64,000 bases of DNA, from assembly GCA_028284075.1 (NCBI GenBank), contig JANQSL010000167.1, positions 1 through 64,000 on the forward strand. The letters are read 5' to 3'. A program made the translations under genes and the position numbers. The notes below the pieces were generated by a model that saw nothing but the letters and a program-made list of their open reading frames with translations, did not search any database and was not told the origin of the DNA. This document shows, in pieces, positions 60,226 to 64,000 of the stretch (positions within the stretch are counted from its first letter, which is position 1; every line of letters begins with the position of its first letter). The stretch is from Candidatus Sumerlaeia bacterium. Its GTDB lineage: Bacteria > Sumerlaeota > Sumerlaeia > SLMS01 > JAHLLQ01.

Positions 60226-60951
60226 TCAGGCACCTGCAGTGCGCAGTTTGCGGACCCGCATGTTCATCAGTTCAACCACCAGCGAAAAGCCCATCGCGAA
60301 ATAGATATAGCCGCGCTCGATATGCTTGCCGAACCCCTCCGCGGTCAGCATGACGCCGATCAGCAGCAGGAACGCCAGGGCCAGCATCTTGACCGTCGGA
60401 TGGCGCTGGACGAACCCGCTGACAGCGTTTGCCGCAATCATCATGACAAGAATGGCCACCACGACGGCAGCGATCATGATCTCCACATGCTCCGCCATCC
60501 CGACGGCGGTAATGACTGAATCGATGGAAAAAACAAGATCGAGAAGAAGAATCTGAATAAGGATCGCCGACAGAGAGTGGGCAACGTTCCTGAGCATTCG
60601 CTTCTCTTCCGGCGGAGGGCCCTCCAGTTTGTCATGAATTTCGTGTGTGGCCTTGCCGATCAGAAACAGTCCGCCTCCCAACAGGATCAGGTCTTTGCCG
60701 GAAAAAGCGTGATTGAACAATTCGAACAACGTGCTCGTCAGCCCCATGATCCATGAGATTCCGAGCAACAGCAGAACCCGCATGATCATGGCGAAACTCA
60801 AACCAAGCCGCATTGCTTTGGGGCGTTGTTCTTCCGGAAGTTTCCCCGCGAGAATTGAGATGAAAACGATATTATCGATTCCGAGAACGATCTCCAGTGT
60901 TGTGAGTGTCAGAAAAGCAATGAGGCTCTCGGGAGTGAGCAGTTCAGCCAT
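60226..60951 (-). CDS. TerC-family integral membrane protein
   Basis: The 241-residue protein has about seven membrane helices with the conserved acidic motifs ETVLGIDN-like (LEIVLGIDNIVFISIL) and LDLVFSIDSVITAVGMA. In relatives (TerC, Alx, YceF-type) these carry metal ions, often manganese, across the inner membrane. ATG 60951 overlaps the uvrC end by 8 bases. Confidence 0.93.
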   Translation of the reverse strand: MAELLTPESLIAFLTLTTLEIVLGIDNIVFISILAGKLPEEQRPKAMRLGLSFAMIMRVLLLLGISWIMGLTSTLFELFNHAFSGKDLILLGGGLFLIGKATHEIHDKLEGPPPEEKRMLRNVAHSLSAILIQILLLDLVFSIDSVITAVGMAEHVEIMIAAVVVAILVMMIAANAVSGFVQRHPTVKMLALAFLLLIGVMLTAEGFGKHIERGYIYFAMGFSLVVELMNMRVRKLRTAGA

Positions 60952-62818
60952 GATCTGATGTCTTCTCTTTCTCCTCAGGATGGAAGAAGCGATGGATCGT
61001 TTCCGCCGTTTCCCGCGGAATGCCTTCTGTCGCGGCCAGGTCCTCTACGTCAGCAGCCTTGATGGCATTCAAACTGCCGAACTGTTTCAAGAGCAGATTG
61101 CGGCGTTTCGGACCGACGCCCGGAATTTCCTCGAGACCTGTTTTGAAAGCGCTTTTTGTTCGGAGAAGCCGGTGGTATGTTACGCCGAACCGGTGAGTCT
61201 CATCACGAATTCGCTCCAGGAGGTGCAGTGCCGGGTCGGCTCGATTGAATGTGACCGGGTTCTTGCGCCGGGGAAGAAAGACACGTTCCTCCGTTCGCAG
61301 GGTTTCACCGTCCGCCTGCTTTGTTCGAGCCTTTGCGAGACCGACAACCGGTATGCGGCCGAAGAGCTCCAGTTCCTTCAGGACTTCCACGGCAATGTTG
61401 AGCTGCCCCACACCGCCATCGATCACAATCAGGTCCGGTGCGTCCTCCTGGTTTTCAGTCACTCGCCGATACCGCCGCGTCAGCACCTCCCGCATCATGG
61501 CAAAGTCGTTTTGCCCGTCGATGGTTTTGATGCGAAAGCGCCGATAGCCGTTTTTGTCCGCTTCGGCATCGCGAAAGCACGTCATCGAGCCGACAGGAAA
61601 AGAACCCTGAAAGGTTGAAATGTCGAAGCATTCAATGTGACGGGGAACGGCCTTGAGCTTGAGGGATTTCCGGAGATTTTCCAGCGTTGCCTCAACCGTT
61701 TTTTTCCCCGCCACCAGCCGTTCCAGCGCCGCCTCGGCATTTTGCCGTGCCATTTCCATCAGGCGGCGTTTCTCCCCACGCTGCGGAACTCGCAGTCTGA
61801 CAGGGCCCTCCCGTTGATCCGCCAGCGTCCGCTCCAGCAACTCGCGATTGACCGGTTCACAAGCCACGAGAATATCCCGCGGAACCGGCCGCGTCGTGTC
61901 GTAGTATTGAGAGAGAAACTCCTCAATCAGTGCCTCATCCTCCACTCCCGTGTCTTTCACATCAAATACTCTGGAATCGTCGAGGCGCCCTCTTCGAAAT
62001 TCCAGGACACTAAAGACCGAGCGGCCCGCTCCCCGCAGCATGGCAATCACGTCGCGGTCGAAGACACGATGGCTGTGGACCTTCTCCTCCTCGACGGTTC
62101 GGCGCACGGCGTTCAGGCGATCCCGCACCAGGGCCGCTTTCTCAAACTGCAGCGTGCTGCTGTACTCCTCCATTTTTTCAGTCAGGATTTTTACGACATC
62201 CGGTCTTCGTCCCCGAAGGAAAAGCAGTGACTTCTGCACGTAGTCGTCATACGTGTCTCTGTCCGCCTTTCCCACACAGGGCGCGCAACAGCGATCGATC
62301 TGATGCAGCATGCACGGCCTTGCCCGCGACTCGAGCTCGCGGTCGGAGCATGATCGAATCGGAAACAGGCGCTGAAGAAAACGAAGCGTCTCATTCACCG
62401 ACTTGCTGCTGGAGTAAGGCCCGAAATAGACGGCTTTGTCGCCACGTTTCCGTCGCCGGGCCCGGTGCACTCGTGGCCATTTGTGATTCACGTCGAAACG
62501 CAGGGAGATGTATGTTTTATCATCCCTCAGACGAATATTGTAACGCGGTTTGTGTTTCTTGATCAGCGTGTTTTCAAGAAGAAGCGCTTCCTTCTCCGTA
62601 TCGGTGATGATCGTTTCGATGGAACGAACGCGGTCGCGCAGATATTTGACAAAAAAACGATCGTCTCCACTCTGATTGAAGTAGGATCGGACACGCTGGC
62701 GCAGACTGATCGCCTTGCCGACGTAGATCACCTTTCCCGCACGATCCTTCATGAGGTACACGCCGGGAACCGTCGGGAGGCTTGCCAGAAACTCCGGTGT
62801 GACAGGCTCTTCAGTCAT
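60944..62818 (-). CDS. uvrC: UvrABC excinuclease subunit C
   Basis: The 624 residues match the family. It has an N-terminal GIY-YIG domain (VPGVYLMKDRAGKVIYVGKAISLRQRVRSYF), a Cys-rich stretch (CMLHQIDRCCAPC), a UVR motif (EYSSTLQFEKAALVRDRLNAV), the RNase H-like endonuclease domain (HIECFDIS and VIDGGVGQLNIAV) and a C-terminal HhH pair (IPGVGPKRRNLLLKQFGSL). It makes both cuts in nucleotide excision repair. It overlaps the GT39-like stop by ATGA and terC by 8 bases, so the three genes form one unit. Confidence 0.97.
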   Translation of the reverse strand: MTEEPVTPEFLASLPTVPGVYLMKDRAGKVIYVGKAISLRQRVRSYFNQSGDDRFFVKYLRDRVRSIETIITDTEKEALLLENTLIKKHKPRYNIRLRDDKTYISLRFDVNHKWPRVHRARRRKRGDKAVYFGPYSSSKSVNETLRFLQRLFPIRSCSDRELESRARPCMLHQIDRCCAPCVGKADRDTYDDYVQKSLLFLRGRRPDVVKILTEKMEEYSSTLQFEKAALVRDRLNAVRRTVEEEKVHSHRVFDRDVIAMLRGAGRSVFSVLEFRRGRLDDSRVFDVKDTGVEDEALIEEFLSQYYDTTRPVPRDILVACEPVNRELLERTLADQREGPVRLRVPQRGEKRRLMEMARQNAEAALERLVAGKKTVEATLENLRKSLKLKAVPRHIECFDISTFQGSFPVGSMTCFRDAEADKNGYRRFRIKTIDGQNDFAMMREVLTRRYRRVTENQEDAPDLIVIDGGVGQLNIAVEVLKELELFGRIPVVGLAKARTKQADGETLRTEERVFLPRRKNPVTFNRADPALHLLERIRDETHRFGVTYHRLLRTKSAFKTGLEEIPGVGPKRRNLLLKQFGSLNAIKAADVEDLAATEGIPRETAETIHRFFHPEEKEKTSDHG

Positions 62819-64000
62819 TCCGCCGCGTTACGCTCCCAGTGATCCTTCGGAAGAAAAAACAAGTGCCAGTATGGCGCCACGAACTCAACGTTCTCCCTTT
62901 CAGTTACCATCTCGCGCAGCCAGGCACGCTTCACGAACTGCTCCGAGTTGAAACCGATCATGGCATTGGGGCTCAGGGCGATCCAGCCAGCCGTCTCTCC
63001 CTCGACAGGCTCGAAGCTGGGCTCGATTCCTTCCCGGTTCAGCCGTCTCGCCATATGGCTCCATCCCTGCCCCCAGTCGAGACTGGAATCGGAATACCAG
63101 TGCCATGCATTGCGAGGGCCACCCGCCAGAGAGTTGAAGAATGCCATTTGGTGCGGCGCCGCTGCCAGACCCGTAACGACCGTTATGACAATCAAAGCGA
63201 GACCGGAGGCATACACCGCCTTTCGTCGCTTCCATGTTGCTGTCGCCCAGGCCGCGAAGAGCAGAAGAACCGGAAACAGAGGGAACAGGTGCCGCGCTCC
63301 GATTTGAATACGTGAAAACAAAATCGCCCACGCAAGAAACAAAACCATGGGAAACAGGAAGACCAGCCACTCCGAAGCAAACCTTCGGACACGGCTTGCC
63401 AGTGCGGCAAGACCCAGAATCCAGAGTCCGAGCAGGGCCAAAGGCGGCTTCATGAGAATGAGAAAGGGAAAGTAGGGGAGAAAGTCACCGTTCTCACGCA
63501 TCTCTCCGTGGAAGTACGCGGGGCGTTTGTTCGACACCAGAAGATTATCGATGCCCCGGAGCCAGTCCGCGGGAACGGGAAGCCTCAGCCAGGACGGAAG
63601 CGACAGCGCCCGCAACTGCAATGCGTTCGGCGAAACAAACAGGCCCTGGAAGCGATAAACGAGTGCCAGCATCATCAGACCCGTTGCAGCTGCAACAACG
63701 CCGTGAAGAAGATCACGTCCGGTATTCCGGTTGTTTCGCGATCCGGATAATTTCGCACAGACGATTCCGGCGGCGACTCCCGCGCACCAGAGCAGTGCCG
63801 AGAACTTGGCTGTCACACTCAACGCACAGAGCGCTCCGGCTGCAGTCGCCAGGAGAATTCCGGGTCGGCGCACCCACTCGAAGGCCGCTGCCGTTACAAG
63901 AAACAACAGCATGGAAACAAGCACGTCCGTCGCCACGACAAACGCGTGAGAGGAAAATGTTGGCGCAAAAAGGACAAGGGCGAGGGCGCAGAGTCCGGCC
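62815..64000 (-). CDS. GT39/ArnT-like membrane glycosyltransferase (5' truncated)
   Basis: The frame stays open to the window edge, and the residues before the track start (AGLCALALVLFAPTFSSHAFVVATDVLVSMLLFL) continue the fold, so the gene begins outside. The piece shows many membrane helices, a loop after the second visible segment that is typical of dolichyl-phosphate-mannose/undecaprenyl-type transferases (FVVATDVLVS), ALSVTAKFSALL, and a soluble end (WHLFFLPKDHW). It would transfer a sugar from a polyprenyl phosphate to a lipid or protein. It is coupled to uvrC by ATGA. Confidence 0.82.
   Translation of the reverse strand, partial: AGLCALALVLFAPTFSSHAFVVATDVLVSMLLFLVTAAAFEWVRRPGILLATAAGALCALSVTAKFSALLWCAGVAAGIVCAKLSGSRNNRNTGRDLLHGVVAAATGLMMLALVYRFQGLFVSPNALQLRALSLPSWLRLPVPADWLRGIDNLLVSNKRPAYFHGEMRENGDFLPYFPFLILMKPPLALLGLWILGLAALASRVRRFASEWLVFLFPMVLFLAWAILFSRIQIGARHLFPLFPVLLLFAAWATATWKRRKAVYASGLALIVITVVTGLAAAPHQMAFFNSLAGGPRNAWHWYSDSSLDWGQGWSHMARRLNREGIEPSFEPVEGETAGWIALSPNAMIGFNSEQFVKRAWLREMVTERENVEFVAPYWHLFFLPKDHWERNAAE

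Overview
This window looks like a chromosomal stretch of an uncultured, moderately GC-rich Gram-negative bacterium. A secretin, lipoproteins, an LpxH-like hydrolase and a SurA-type foldase point to an outer membrane. The type IV prepilin-like gene (FTLIELLVVVAII...NFLEAQTRAKVSRVK) is of a kind I associate with Sumerlaeota (BRC1), Hydrogenedentota and Planctomycetes-like lineages. That placement is inference from protein style only. Both ends of the window cut genes: a DUF5009 acyltransferase-like membrane protein on the left and a GT39-like membrane glycosyltransferase on the right. No rRNA, CRISPR array, prophage or insertion sequence was seen. One tRNA gene (Leu, anticodon CAA) is present.

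Layout. 1-5.6 kb: after the truncated DUF5009 gene comes a tight minus-strand operon. It encodes a KdsC-type phosphatase fused to a degenerate CMP-sialate synthetase-like domain, alanine racemase, two small membrane proteins and an L,D-transpeptidase-like protein, so its theme is the cell envelope. 6.0-12 kb: a GT2 plus DedA/VTT pair, a secreted PQQ-type sugar dehydrogenase-like protein, a HAD phosphatase plus MBL hydrolase pair, and a Crp/Fnr regulator. 12-15.4 kb: asd, an NADP-isocitrate dehydrogenase of the long type, and a CpcT/CpeT-like lipoprotein. 15.3-22.7 kb: a GT4 glycosyltransferase, an orphan secretin, a membrane-anchored SGNH hydrolase and an ABC-F ATPase. 22.9-29.3 kb: a small membrane protein, a SurA-like foldase, then a minus-strand run of ruvX, a TPR lipoprotein, two tandem DUF4139 paralogues and a periplasmic coiled-coil protein.

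29.6-41.6 kb is the most unusual part. It holds a prepilin-like protein, a small secreted protein, a 2549-residue secreted protein and a secreted subtilase-like protein. The giant protein starts with a matrixin-like fold whose zinc site is replaced, then carries thrombospondin type 3 repeats, many FG-GAP/VCBS repeats and an IPT/TIG domain. The subtilase-like protein that follows has also lost several catalytic positions. 41.6-51.7 kb is largely housekeeping: a DprA-like protein, PriA, a membrane protein, Rex with a perfect operator, a histone-H1-like/DUF4912 protein, tRNA-Leu, a trypsin-like protease, XseA and an LpxH-like phosphoesterase. 51.7-55 kb is a modular secreted glycoside hydrolase. 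55.2-60.2 kb is a compact operon of cytochrome P450, fatty acyl-AMP ligase, ACP-thioesterase fusion and a cysteine-rich CWC protein, with a divergent DUF4405 membrane protein. It reads as a minimal load-oxidise-release line for a fatty acid. 60.2-64 kb: terC, uvrC and the truncated GT39 gene.

The best candidates for something undescribed are the paired degenerate secreted proteases (31-41.5 kb) and the P450/FAAL/ACP-TE operon (55-60 kb). Starts were moved from the ORF track where a Shine-Dalgarno sequence, an ATGA overlap or a terminator decided the matter.
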